A DNA stretch of 64,000 nt, taken from positions 496,001 through 560,000 of the forward strand of contig CP064957.1 in NCBI GenBank assembly GCA_016699045.1. The letters run 5' to 3'. Within the stretch, counting starts at the first letter, position 1. Each line of letters opens with the position of its first letter. The notes under the pieces are model-generated. The model worked only from the letters and a program-made list of their open reading frames with translations. It had not been told where the DNA came from and searched no databases. A program made the position numbers and the translations under genes. Of the stretch, positions 1 to 10,029 are shown one piece after another. This DNA comes from a bacterium. Lineage in GTDB: Bacteria > Babelota > Babeliae > Babelales > RVW-14.

Positions 1-159
1 CTAGAACATTGCTATCAAGTCGCGCCCTACGTTGACATGCTTGGCGAATGCTACCTTGCTTGCAAAGATCCACGAGCTCAGAACGCAAAACTACCCGATA
101 AACTTATGATCGGTTTTATTAATTATTTATTGCGCGGTTATCTGCGTTTTCATGCGTAA
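1..159 (+). CDS. C-terminal end of an unidentified protein (partial)
   Basis: An open frame enters from the left edge and gives 52 residues before a TAA stop. It ends in a short aromatic and basic tail (GYLRFHA). The start lies outside the window. I do not recognise a family from this tail; there is no signal sequence or clear membrane segment in the visible part. It converges on the MFS gene, with 34 bases between the two stops and no obvious terminator hairpin. Confidence 0.55.
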   Translation, partial: LEHCYQVAPYVDMLGECYLACKDPRAQNAKLPDKLMIGFINYLLRGYLRFHA

Positions 160-193
160 TATTTTGAACTATTTCTATAACAAAATTCACGCA

Positions 194-1426
194 TCATTTT
201 CGAGATTTTTTTGTCGCTTTTAAATACAAAATCCAGCTTAAAAAAATCATCCCGCCAGACACTCCAACCGGCAACGCGGGATTAAGCATCGCCAAAAAAC
301 CACCAAAAAAGGTCCCCACCACCGTCACCAGTGCCTGCATTGACCAGATCATGGCAATTCCCTGCCCCTGTTCGCTACTGTGCACAGAAGTTGAAATAAT
401 CGCCATCATGTTCGGCACAATCGAGGCAATGCAGCCAATATAAATAACAATAAAAATATACAACCCTATCGTTGTTGGCGGCAAAAAAACTGCACTACTC
501 AAGCATGCAAGGATCGGCAACGCGCTCAACACAATAGTCCGCGGAGCTGCAATGCGCGACAATGGCCGCACCAGTAACAACTGCAGCACTAAATAAATGA
601 TACCGGCATACACAAACATCATACCAATATGCGAGGCATCGTAATGAAAAACTTTCAATAAATAAGTCGAAAAAAATTGCGTACTAAACGTCCAACCAAA
701 AATAAAAAAAGCAGATGCTAACACAATATTGCGCAACACAGGATACTGCATAATCTGCTTCAGATGGCTAACGGTGATCTCAAATTTTTTGTGCGATGAT
801 TTTTGTGGCAAATGGTCACGCCATGATTGGTAGGCAACAACCGTAAAGTTAAGCCCAGTTAAGCAACTTAATAGTAAAAATGGCAACGCCAAATTGATAC
901 TATCGCTCAATAAATTTGTCGTAAAATAGCCCCCCACTAACCCGCCAGCAATAAAACCACACGCTACCGCCACTTCTACCATGCTCATATTGCTCACTTT
1001 ATTTGCACTATTTTTACCACTCACATCAGCCATAAAGGATTGCGCAATCGCAACATTTGCAGCACAAACCCCTGCACAAAAACGGCTTACAAACAAGAGC
1101 ACAAACACAGAATAATGAATTGAAAGCGCCGTTAATAACAAACTAGCCGTAGTACCGGCAAGTGTTATCAGCATCGCCAACCGTCGTCCGTAGACATCTG
1201 AAATTTGCCCCCAAATAGGCGCCATAAAAAACTGTCCGGCATAGTACGTCGTCAGCAAAAAACCAACAAAAAGCGTACCGTAATTTTGCGCAATCTGCTC
1301 TGACAAAAAATGAGCCTGCGTATCTGCCAACAACACCGGAAAAATAACGAGAGACACAACAATATTTAAATAATCGAGAAAAGCAGCCGATAAAAATGGT
1401 ACATATTGCATTATTTTATGCTTCAT
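194..1426 (-). CDS. MFS transporter, DHA1/TetA-like exporter
   Basis: A 410-residue integral membrane protein with about twelve hydrophobic segments, the usual size of the major facilitator superfamily. The loop after the second segment reads GQISDVYGRR, which fits MFS motif A (GxxSDxxGRR), the signature of drug:proton antiporters of the DHA1/TetA type. A basic stretch near the middle (about residues 205-220) fits the central cytoplasmic loop. It would export a small molecule using the proton gradient across the inner membrane; the substrate cannot be told from the sequence. A purine-rich AGGGGG lies just upstream of the ATG. The nearest upstream gene on the same strand starts about 45 bases away, so co-transcription is possible. 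Confidence 0.85.
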   Translation of the reverse strand: MKHKIMQYVPFLSAAFLDYLNIVVSLVIFPVLLADTQAHFLSEQIAQNYGTLFVGFLLTTYYAGQFFMAPIWGQISDVYGRRLAMLITLAGTTASLLLTALSIHYSVFVLLFVSRFCAGVCAANVAIAQSFMADVSGKNSANKVSNMSMVEVAVACGFIAGGLVGGYFTTNLLSDSINLALPFLLLSCLTGLNFTVVAYQSWRDHLPQKSSHKKFEITVSHLKQIMQYPVLRNIVLASAFFIFGWTFSTQFFSTYLLKVFHYDASHIGMMFVYAGIIYLVLQLLLVRPLSRIAAPRTIVLSALPILACLSSAVFLPPTTIGLYIFIVIYIGCIASIVPNMMAIISTSVHSSEQGQGIAMIWSMQALVTVVGTFFGGFLAMLNPALPVGVSGGMIFLSWILYLKATKKSRK

Positions 1427-1469
1427 TAATTCCCCCTAAAAAAAGCCCCTGCAAGCAAACTATGAATTT

Positions 1470-2192
1470 TTATAAACGTTTAATGATCGCGCTTTCGGTA
1501 AAATACCGATTTTCATTTTTTGCAAATGGCATCGCATCGTTAAACTCTTTGAGATATTTGTTAGCGCGCTTGAGCAGCTGATCATCCATTTTTAGCGGCG
1601 AATCCCACTTACCAATTTTAAACGTCAATGGCACGGCAAGCTTAATCCCTTTATAATTTAAAGGCCCATCTGTCGCCAACAATTGTCGCATGGACGTTTT
1701 TGTATCAATTGTAAAATCTTTACCCACCACATAATTATTGGGTAATTTAACACCATGCCCAGGCACAACAAAATATCCTTCCAAAGCCCTCACTACTTCA
1801 AAAAAATGACCATTAAAACTTGGATTACTACTCGTGTAGGGTCCGCGCCATTTTTTTGGATACGCAAGATTAAGCCCACCAATAACAGAGCCTTCAAAGC
1901 TTTTTGTCGTCAAGAAATCAACAACAATGTGATCTTCATGCACACTTAAAATATTGCAGCTTTGATTGATATCACTCATCACTGCCTGAATGTTTTCTAA
2001 ACTACTCGTAATCACTGAAGCAACAAAATACGGCTGGCTATGATACAATTTACCAAAAAAAGTAAGCACAAGTACCATCAAAACGGTCGTGCTAATATAA
2101 GTAAAATAGGATCTGAAAAACCTAAAAAATGATCCTAGTTTTCGATCAACTCGACGATCGACCATATCCATAAAATCATCAAGCTTTTTCAT
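1470..2192 (-). CDS. Membrane-anchored protein of unknown function
   Basis: A 240-residue protein with a charged, basic N-terminus and one hydrophobic segment at about residues 32-48, so it looks like a signal-anchored protein with a long extracytoplasmic domain. The rest is soluble and rich in aromatic and basic residues, with a G/P-rich middle (residues about 130-150). I do not recognise a domain. An AAAAGGAGAACG Shine-Dalgarno sequence precedes the ATG, so the start is secure. It lies between the MFS gene and the amber-interrupted GT-C gene on the same strand; nothing in the context fixes its role. Confidence 0.7.
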   Translation of the reverse strand: MKKLDDFMDMVDRRVDRKLGSFFRFFRSYFTYISTTVLMVLVLTFFGKLYHSQPYFVASVITSSLENIQAVMSDINQSCNILSVHEDHIVVDFLTTKSFEGSVIGGLNLAYPKKWRGPYTSSNPSFNGHFFEVVRALEGYFVVPGHGVKLPNNYVVGKDFTIDTKTSMRQLLATDGPLNYKGIKLAVPLTFKIGKWDSPLKMDDQLLKRANKYLKEFNDAMPFAKNENRYFTESAIIKRL

Positions 2193-2312
2193 AACGTTCT
2201 CCTTTTCAAGTATTTTTAGTTTATGCTCTAAAGCCTCAGGTTCTTACGAACCCCCCAACGCTCCTTCTTGGCTCATTGTATAAAACAATCGGCACAAAAA
2301 TAAACATATTAC

Positions 2313-4199
2313 TTAAATAATCGAGGTCGTCCCGGTTTGCAAATGATCAGCCTTCAGAATTTGATATTCCCCTTTTAGAGAATCCCACACAACAAAAACG
2401 GTATCGGGAGTGAGCCATTTTGAATCAAAGATAAATGAAATATCAGTAATAAATCGTCCATCAATGCGCTGATGAATCATAAAGGCTCCCATAGAACATT
2501 GGTACCATTCGCCTTCTTGATAAGACTACGCACGCCACTCATAACCAAAATCGCGCGCATTCCACTGTAACGGATGGTTGGAAAATTGCATCCACCACGC
2601 ACAATGCTGCGGATCATCTGAAACTAAACGAAAGCCGCCAGGTATGGGCACAATTTGATAACTTACGCCAACAACTTTGTAGTCACGATCACAACCAAAA
2701 ACGCCTAATTCAGCCAATGACGAAAAGAGCTCAAAGGCAACCTGAACATTCAAATCATGCAAAAAATATTGCACAATGCTTTGAATATCTGAAACAAAAG
2801 GCGAGCTAAAGAAAATATAGCGCGATTTGGGATTGAGTTGATTATGCAGAAAAAATGGTTCGTAGCGCTGTTTAAGTTCATGCGTAGACTGCCCTGCAAT
2901 GCGCAAAGCTTTCATGTTGAGCAGCGTACCGCGGTATATTGAAAAAACGATCCCAAAACTCACCAATAAAATGGCATACTGACCGTACAAAAATTTGCGC
3001 GCATTGAGCAACGGTATGCCTACCACCACAATCGTCACCACTACCGGATACGCTGTTTCAAGATAACGAGCACAGGGATAAGCCATAACGCCTTGCCACG
3101 CAAAACACCAAAAACCAACGATAAAAAAGAATAAAAGCTTTTTGTGATTTTTATACGCAAATGCACAAAACAAAACTACCAGACCCCACAACATCAAAAT
3201 CAAGAGATGTCGCTTGTCATTAAGAACAAAGAGACAACTACTCCACGCAAAAAATTTAGTAAAAAAATAATCCAATTTACTCGTTAAAACCGCATACCAA
3301 CTCGGTTCTATCACGGGCGATGGTGGAACCGTAGAAACAATATTTGCTATCACAGAAGTCGATGTTGTTACCGGCAACAAAACAGCACCTTTGTTTTGAA
3401 TCAAAGAAGCAAGAAAAGGCATTCTGATTAATAGATTATTGAACGTTCGTTCAAGCGTACCAATGCCAAATGCCCACAAGCGCCAAAGAACATACACAAA
3501 ATGGACCACAAAAAAAATCCATGTCATACACACGGCATACCAAACTGAACGCCACCAACCACGGTCTTCAAGTGCATACAAGCCCATGCCAAGAAATAAC
3601 CAAAAAGGGAAAAATATGCCATTTTCACGAGCCAACAACGAAAGTAAAAAACTAATTCCTGAAAAAAAATAATACCACCAACTCCCATGCCGCTGCCAAA
3701 AGAAGCAAAACAGCAGCGCAGAAAGAAGCAGGAAAAAAGTAGCGAGCGAATTATGAAACGTTGCCAGCCAAGCAAGCCAGGCAACATCGGGATAAAGCCC
3801 AAACATCAGCCCACCCAAAAAAGAAAGCCATAACGAAAGCCATTGCGAAAAGAGATAAAATAATAAGGCCGCATTAAGTGCATGAACAATTACGTGTGCG
3901 ATATAATAAGCTTTTGGTTCAAGACCAAACAGCACATAAATAGCGGTAAAGAAAAAATGTTTTAAAGGCCGCAAAAAACCAGCAATCACATTTGGCTTTG
4001 AGCGGCGATAATTCATAGGAACAATAAACTCACGCTCATCAGCTTTAATAACGCGCAATGCATCTTCTTTTGAAAAAACAAGGCCATTAATAATTTGTCC
4101 CAAATCATCTTCACGATACCAAATTTTATCGACAGGCAAAGCCCCAACACAAAAAACAATAATAAAAATAACTAGCGCATACCAATGTTTTTTGTTCAT
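2313..4199 (-). pseudogene. GT-C (family 39-like) membrane glycosyltransferase interrupted by an in-frame TAG
   Basis: The first 557 codons encode a polytopic membrane protein with the features of the window's main GT-C family: an acidic DDLG motif in the first extracytoplasmic loop (REDDLG) and an RPL motif before the third segment. A TAG stops it at 2526-2528. Translation in the same frame continues for 70 more codons to a TAA at 2313-2315. That tail contains the ending shared by its paralogues: GAFMIHQRIDGR, then VFVVWDSLKGEYQIL, compare FVRWDFETKSFII in the gene at 44659-46386. So the coding unit originally ran to 2313. The tail is probably not membrane-embedded. The ATG overlaps the manC stop (ATGA). 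It may be a recent pseudogene, a sequencing error or a readthrough gene; the truncated form lacks only the C-terminal domain. Confidence 0.75.
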
Positions 4200-5214
4200 A
4201 ACGTCAGCTCTTTTATTTTTGCAGGAACTTGTTTTACTAACTCTGCCTTATCTTTTTTCACAATTAATAATGCATCATCTGTTTCTACAATACAAAGATC
4301 GTCAACGCCAATACATACGACATATTTTTTTTTCGAGTAAGCCAAATTTTTCGCGGCATCAACATTAATGATCGCTGCATTATCGTGCGAATAGGTTTCT
4401 TTTAATTGTAAAAAAGTGTACACATTCCCAACATCATACCATTCTAAATCAACGGCAAATACCACGGTATTACTACTCTTTTCCATAACAGCATAATCAA
4501 TCGAAATATTTTCAAGATCAGCATACGAGCAAGTACCTTGCAAATACGCCCGCATGGTCAGATCAAGCATGGGCGCACACATTTTAAACTCTTGTAAAAA
4601 GTTGATACCTTGGCAACAAAAATACCCATATTCCATAACATATCATCACTCGCGGCATACACTTGCGCAAGAGCAGCAGATGGTTTTTCGTGAAATTTTA
4701 CAACAGAAAAAAAATCTTGTTCATTTTCTGATGGATTAGTTTGAATGTACCCATAGCCGATCGCTGCATGGCGGGGCTTAAGCCCAAATAGAGCGATATT
4801 GTTATGCTTCTCAACATGCGCAATGGCTTTGGCAACAATAGTAGCAAATGCCTGAATTTCGGGCATAAAATGGTCTGCCGGCAGAAATATAACAACAGCC
4901 TCAGGATTTTGTTGATAAACTCGGTAGCAGCCCAACAAAATTGCTGGCGCAGTATTGCGCCCTTCTGGCTCGCTAACAATAAAACCAATTTTTTTACCAA
5001 CAGACTGCTTAATTAATTCCTCTTGCTCGGCACTGGTAACCACAAAAATTTTTTCTGGTGTGGTAACCAGCGGCATAACGCGCTCAATTGCTTGGTCAAG
5101 CAACGAGTTGTTATTTAAAAAAGGCATGAGCTGCTTAGGTCTATTTTTATCACTCAATGGCCACAAACGAGTACCTGTGCCACCAGCCATGATACCGGCA
5201 TACACGGTTGTCAT
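4196..5214 (-). pseudogene. manC: Mannose-1-phosphate guanylyltransferase, frameshifted
   Basis: Two overlapping frames together give one protein of about 340 residues, the usual length of GDP-mannose pyrophosphorylase. The first frame (4558-5214) starts with the nucleotidyltransferase signature GGTGTRLWPLS at residues 11-21, with PKQ at 26-28, and carries the substrate-binding body. It loses frame after VSTF. The second frame (to 4196) picks up exactly there with LQEFKMCAP and contains the conserved VEWYDVGN-like turn (as LEWYDVGNVY). One extra T in the five-T run at 4596-4600 (minus strand) restores a single frame. The enzyme makes GDP-mannose from mannose-1-P and GTP in the cytosol. ATGA overlaps link it to the GT-C genes on both sides. 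It could be a true frameshift or an assembly error. Confidence 0.85.
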
Positions 5215-6548
5215 ACTTTTTTCCGTGCTGATTTTTTCACGGGCTTACGCGTTGCATACATCCACACAATAAACAAGCCGGCAGCGCTCAGCATGATGAG
5301 TAAAAACTCAAACATCATACGAAAACGCGCGCAACCATCATGCCCGGTAATCATCGAAAAATAAGCAATATACGAAATAAAAAAGTAAAAGAGCACATAT
5401 CGTTGCTGAACAAACATAAATATCAGTGCTATCAAACACAAAAGATAGCGCAACGGCAACAAAACAGCCTCATAATACGCAATAGCACGAAGCCACCACG
5501 TATTGGCCCCGGCAATAATATACCGATGTGCTTTTTGCAGCCATGAGCCCTTCATCTTAAAAAATGAAATGTCCCCACCATGCACTTTTTCATTAAGCAA
5601 GACTTTTAAATTGGTTGTAAAAAGACCGCAGAATGTCTTGGCAACATTGGCAAACCAAACGTACACAAAGAGTTTAAAATTATCTTTCATCTCGTCAAAA
5701 AATTGATTTTTAATCTCTTGCATGCCACCTTCTTTTTGCGCATGTTTTTGTAACATAACACGCTCATAATCTGACGTTGTGCCATATTGCTGGGCACGCA
5801 CATTTGGATAAAACCAAAAATAAAGATTAATATCATTCAATTCAGTCAAACGAAAATTACCAAACGCATACTTATTATGAGCCATGTGCATCAAAACCGG
5901 CACACAAAAACATAAAACAAAAAAACTCATCAACTGGATAGTTACTTGCACTGAAACACGTTTTTTTAATAATACAAAAAAAATAAACGACACAGGAACA
6001 ACAAAATATAGCGCAGCTGCTGGCTTAATAAGCATCGAAAGGCCCAGCGCAAGACCACTCTGCATTAATGGCCGCTGCTGATAATTTTGTAAAAAGAGCG
6101 TAAATCGCTCAAAAAAAAGCAGCAAAAAAAATGACAAAAAAATTTCAGTCAAAATAAATTGAGTAAACGTTAAATACCCAAGATTGATCACAAAAAGCAC
6201 ACACGTGGCCAAGGCAATTGTGTGATTGAAAAAACGCCCCGCCAAGACAAAAAGCAACCAGCCTGAAAGCAATGAAAGTAATAATTGCAAGCAAATCAAT
6301 GCAGCATTTGCTTGCCCAAAAATTTTGTATAAAAAGCCAATAATGAGAGGATAGCCAAGCGTATAGTACGGCGTATGCTCACTTTTTACCAACATATTTT
6401 CTTCAGCAAAAAGCTTACCATGATACACATAAGCCTTAGAATCAATATCGTGATGCGCTTGCAAACCCGCCGGCACCTGCTGATATAAAAAGTAAGAACA
6501 TCCAACAAAAAAAACTGTACAAAAAAATAATAGTAAGCGCGTTCTCAT
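5211..6548 (-). CDS. GT-C superfamily (family 39-like) glycosyltransferase
   Basis: A 445-residue polytopic membrane protein. The first loop has an acidic DIDSKAYVYHG segment, then TLGYPLIIG before the next membrane helix, an arrangement seen in PMT/ArnT-type transferases that take a sugar from a polyprenyl carrier. The C-terminus is a long basic cytoplasmic tail. I place the start at 6548: AGGGGAGAGCC precedes that ATG and the reading then overlaps the asnB stop by four bases; an in-frame start 15 codons earlier would lie inside asnB. It is flanked by asnB and manC in one minus-strand operon, so it is expected to act in assembly of the same glycan. The acceptor is not known. Confidence 0.8.
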   Translation of the reverse strand: MRTRLLLFFCTVFFVGCSYFLYQQVPAGLQAHHDIDSKAYVYHGKLFAEENMLVKSEHTPYYTLGYPLIIGFLYKIFGQANAALICLQLLLSLLSGWLLFVLAGRFFNHTIALATCVLFVINLGYLTFTQFILTEIFLSFFLLLFFERFTLFLQNYQQRPLMQSGLALGLSMLIKPAAALYFVVPVSFIFFVLLKKRVSVQVTIQLMSFFVLCFCVPVLMHMAHNKYAFGNFRLTELNDINLYFWFYPNVRAQQYGTTSDYERVMLQKHAQKEGGMQEIKNQFFDEMKDNFKLFVYVWFANVAKTFCGLFTTNLKVLLNEKVHGGDISFFKMKGSWLQKAHRYIIAGANTWWLRAIAYYEAVLLPLRYLLCLIALIFMFVQQRYVLFYFFISYIAYFSMITGHDGCARFRMMFEFLLIMLSAAGLFIVWMYATRKPVKKSARKKV

Positions 6549-8509
6549 TGGCTCTCCCCTTTTATTAGTGCCAACACATTTTGCACCACCCACTGCTGCA
6601 CCGCACGCACAGCAGGAGCACTGGTTCCTAATGAATTGATCATTTTTATTTTATCTGAAAACAATGGCGATGCTTGCATATTCAAGCCGGCAAAATAGCG
6701 CGGAAAATAATTGCCGGAAGCAAACCAACGAACCGTTGGCGCAGCAAATCCAACTTTTTTGCGAAAAACAATTGATGGCGGCAAATAATCAAGCGCTATT
6801 TTTTTGAGCAAATATTTCGTAATACCATCTTTAAATTTTAGCACTGTCGGTACATGCAACATAAACTCAACAAGTTTATAATCAAGATAGGGCTCTCGCG
6901 CCTCAACACTGGTGGCCATTGCCATTTTATCAGCCCGCATGAGCAACAACTCGGGCAATCGCTGCTTCAACTCCAGATACATCATTTTGGCAGCAAAATC
7001 AGCATATGGAAGGTCTGCTTTCAGCCTATTGCTATGAAAAGCAACGATCGCATGACTGTCAAACTCTTGCCGTGCGCCTTTCAAAATTTTGCTTACCACT
7101 GGATCTTCTTGCATTACTGAGGCTTTAAAAATATTGTCATGCACAAGCACACGCTTTTGTTGCTCATTAAATGCCAGCGCACCACCCCAAAAAAGATTCC
7201 GGTTACCTGCCCAGTTGGTCATCAGTGCAGCATAATTTGAATGTTTATCAAAAAAAGATTTTGCCACAGAAGTAATACTTTTTTTTAAAAAACTTGGCAC
7301 TATTTTTTGCGATGGCCGCCACAAGCGATCGTGCAAATTTTTATACTGCGCATACGTGCTGTAACCAAAAAAAAGTTCATCAGCACCCTCACCCACCTGC
7401 ACCACATTTACGCCATGATCGTGCGCCAATTTTGCTACATAATAAAAAGGGATACAGACACAGTCAGCTAACGGCTCGTCCAGGTGGTACACCATCTTTT
7501 CATAAAAATCGAACGCTTCTTTTTCCGTAATCACCACTTCATGATGCTGCGTGCCAAACTGTGCAGCAACTTGACGTGCCCACACAAGTTCATTAGATTC
7601 TGGCCCGTCAGCAAAGGCAACGGTAAACGTTTTAACTTTTGAAACCGATTGTGACATCAACGCCACATTCAAGCTTGAATCAAGCCCGCCTGACAAAAAT
7701 GCACCAAACGGTACATCCGACATCAGTCGTTTTTTTGTTGAATCAATTAATAACGCTTTAATATTTTCTAAACAAAATTGCTCATCGTAAAACTGTTTAT
7801 GCTCAGCTGGCGTGATGGTCGTTATTGGCGAGTACCACTCATGAAACGTTACTACTCGATGCGCATCAACCTTGAGATAGTAACCTGCTGGCAGCTTATA
7901 AATATCATTATAAAAAGTGTATGGCGCTGGAGTTACCATAAAAGTTAGGTAATGATAGAGTGCTTGAGAACTAATCGTTTTTTTATTCCATGGCAACTGC
8001 CAAAGCGCTTTAATTTCTGAAGCAAAACTGATCATGCCGCCCTGCAAAGAAAAATAGAGCGGCTTAATCCCTAAACGATCACGTACTAAATATATTTCAT
8101 TTTTTTCACGATCAAATAATGCAAACGCGAACATACCATCAAGACGCTCCAAACATTTAATACCCCACGCTTGGTAGGCATACAAAATTGTTTCGGTATC
8201 AGTATTTGAACGATAATGGTACCCAAGAGCTTCAAGCTCTTTGCGCAACTTGTAATGATTGTAAATTTCGCCATTAAAAGAAATAGCAACACTTTCATAC
8301 TTATCAAGCATCGGCTGAGAACCAGCAGGCGACAGGTCAACAATTGAAAGCCGACGGTGAGCAAGCCCCATACCTCGTTGCTGATCTATCCAAACACCAA
8401 AACCGTCAGGGCCACGATGTGCTATGGCTTCATGCATACGCACAAGTAACGAATGATCAATGACACCGCCTTGCGCACTGAGCATTCCATAACCGGCAAT
8501 ACCACACAT
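6545..8509 (-). CDS. asnB: Asparagine synthase (glutamine-hydrolysing)
   Basis: A 654-residue class II glutamine amidotransferase. Starting at 8509 gives MCGIAGYG, placing the catalytic cysteine at position 2 as required after Met removal; GAGGGG lies just upstream. The glutaminase half shows HRRLSIVDL and NGEIYNHYKLR, and the synthetase half shows the PP-loop SGGLDSSLN. The enzyme moves the amide of glutamine to aspartate with ATP. In polysaccharide loci such paralogues often amidate sugar uronic acids or other acids instead, and the position here between an FAD mutase-like gene and GT-C genes makes that possible. Length is typical for this glycan-cluster type. Confidence 0.93.
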   Translation of the reverse strand: MCGIAGYGMLSAQGGVIDHSLLVRMHEAIAHRGPDGFGVWIDQQRGMGLAHRRLSIVDLSPAGSQPMLDKYESVAISFNGEIYNHYKLRKELEALGYHYRSNTDTETILYAYQAWGIKCLERLDGMFAFALFDREKNEIYLVRDRLGIKPLYFSLQGGMISFASEIKALWQLPWNKKTISSQALYHYLTFMVTPAPYTFYNDIYKLPAGYYLKVDAHRVVTFHEWYSPITTITPAEHKQFYDEQFCLENIKALLIDSTKKRLMSDVPFGAFLSGGLDSSLNVALMSQSVSKVKTFTVAFADGPESNELVWARQVAAQFGTQHHEVVITEKEAFDFYEKMVYHLDEPLADCVCIPFYYVAKLAHDHGVNVVQVGEGADELFFGYSTYAQYKNLHDRLWRPSQKIVPSFLKKSITSVAKSFFDKHSNYAALMTNWAGNRNLFWGGALAFNEQQKRVLVHDNIFKASVMQEDPVVSKILKGARQEFDSHAIVAFHSNRLKADLPYADFAAKMMYLELKQRLPELLLMRADKMAMATSVEAREPYLDYKLVEFMLHVPTVLKFKDGITKYLLKKIALDYLPPSIVFRKKVGFAAPTVRWFASGNYFPRYFAGLNMQASPLFSDKIKMINSLGTSAPAVRAVQQWVVQNVLALIKGESQ

Positions 8510-8528
8510 ACGCACCCCTCAACATTTT

Positions 8529-9968
8529 TTATAGTGCGCTTGGCATAGTCGCTGCATCAACTGGATGTACAGCACTTTTTTCTTTTTCAAGCACTTTGTC
8601 AACGGCAGACATGGCCGAGAGCATTGCAATGTCCATGTTATTATAACGATGTAAACCATTACGCCCCATGAGCTCAAGATTGGAAAAAGTTCCTAAATAA
8701 TTAAGAACGAGACCCAAATGTTCTTTATAGTGCTCATCGTAGAGGGGATATGCCTCGGCCGTCTTCATTACCATGCCGTCCAACACTTCATGTGCTTTTA
8801 CCAAGCCAATTGCTTCAAGCTCTTTTTTTGCTATTTCAACTAATTCCTGATCTGAAAGTAACCAAAAGGCCTCGCCAACAAATGCAAAATATTCCAAACT
8901 CAAGGCAGTGTGAGCAGGATTATCAACCATGTCCATAGAAAAATTGTTCATGTTACCAATGCGACCCATTTTAACTTTTTTTTCATGAACATAAAGCCAA
9001 TGATCAGGACAGATAGATTCTTTGTTCACAATTAAATTAATGGTAATCAAACCCCGATACTGCAAAGCATTTGCCGCACGAATAATATCTCCTGATGGCA
9101 GCGGATCAAGCGACCTAATAAGCGTTCTTAAAGGCATAGTTGAAAAAAAATAATCAGCTTGATGACATGCCAACGCTTTAACCCCGCTCGCAGAACGCCT
9201 GTCTTGCGCATGCACCGCAATAATTTTTTTGCCATCGTGTTCCAACGAAATCACTTCTTGATTGAGCAGCACTTGCCCACCATCAAAACTTTGTAGCCAG
9301 CCAGCTGCTTTTTCCCACAAGGTACCAGCACCTTTTGATGGATAATAAAAATCATCGCGAATGGTTCGTGGTTTATTTTTTTTATAAAAGCGCCCAAAAA
9401 AAGCAAAATATATTGCTTTGGAAAGAGAAAAGCCACTAATACGTTGTGCGGCCCAATCTGAGGAAATTTGAGAACATTCAATGCCCCAAACTTTTTCTGT
9501 GTACGTCTTAAAAAAAATACTGAAGAGTCGGTAGCCAAATTTATTGGTAACCCAATCTTGAAATGATTTCACTTTTTTTATGGGAAACAAACGATAGCGA
9601 ATGTAACTGAGCATACAAATAAAACATTCCCACAAACTAAGTCCTTCTAAAACATTGAGTGGTTCAAGTGGATAGTTAAAAAAATGGTTGTTATAATAAA
9701 TGCGGGTAAAACGCTTATGCTCAAGAAAATCACCCTGCATCAAATCTTTCCACCATTTTTCAATTTTTTCAGAGCTTGTGATAAAATGATGCGGTCCAAT
9801 ATCATACCGACAGCCACGATATTCAGTAGTACAAGCAAGCCCTCCAATAACGTTTTCACGTTCTAAGACGGTTGCCTCAAAAGTACCTGTTTTAAGAAGT
9901 TCAATGCCAGCAGTCAAGCCTGCCGGACCCGCACCAATAATCAGCGCTTTATTTTTTTTTCCACTCAC
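8529..9968 (-). CDS. FAD-dependent oxidoreductase / UDP-galactopyranose mutase-like
   Basis: A 479-residue flavoprotein. The N-terminal dinucleotide-binding motif reads GAGPAGLTAG at residues 12-21, followed by ERENVIGGLA and a conserved RYDIGPHHF, the layout of the UDP-galactopyranose mutase / protoporphyrinogen-oxidase / amine-oxidase superfamily. It lies 19 bases upstream of asnB in the same operon, so a role on an activated sugar in the cytosol is more likely than haem synthesis. The length is greater than classical Glf (about 370-390), so I do not assign that symbol. Start is the ATG at 9968. Confidence 0.82.
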   Translation of the reverse strand: MSGKKNKALIIGAGPAGLTAGIELLKTGTFEATVLERENVIGGLACTTEYRGCRYDIGPHHFITSSEKIEKWWKDLMQGDFLEHKRFTRIYYNNHFFNYPLEPLNVLEGLSLWECFICMLSYIRYRLFPIKKVKSFQDWVTNKFGYRLFSIFFKTYTEKVWGIECSQISSDWAAQRISGFSLSKAIYFAFFGRFYKKNKPRTIRDDFYYPSKGAGTLWEKAAGWLQSFDGGQVLLNQEVISLEHDGKKIIAVHAQDRRSASGVKALACHQADYFFSTMPLRTLIRSLDPLPSGDIIRAANALQYRGLITINLIVNKESICPDHWLYVHEKKVKMGRIGNMNNFSMDMVDNPAHTALSLEYFAFVGEAFWLLSDQELVEIAKKELEAIGLVKAHEVLDGMVMKTAEAYPLYDEHYKEHLGLVLNYLGTFSNLELMGRNGLHRYNNMDIAMLSAMSAVDKVLEKEKSAVHPVDAATMPSAL

Positions 9969-10029
9969 CCTACGTCCTTTTGTTTAGCACATAAATGCAA
10001 ACTCTCAAGATACGATAGTTTAAAAAGAT

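Noticed and set aside
2526..2528. Amber codon as a sign of code reassignment or pyrrolysine
   Set aside because: TAG ends other intact genes in the window at expected lengths, and no pyrrolysine-type gene or insertion element is seen.
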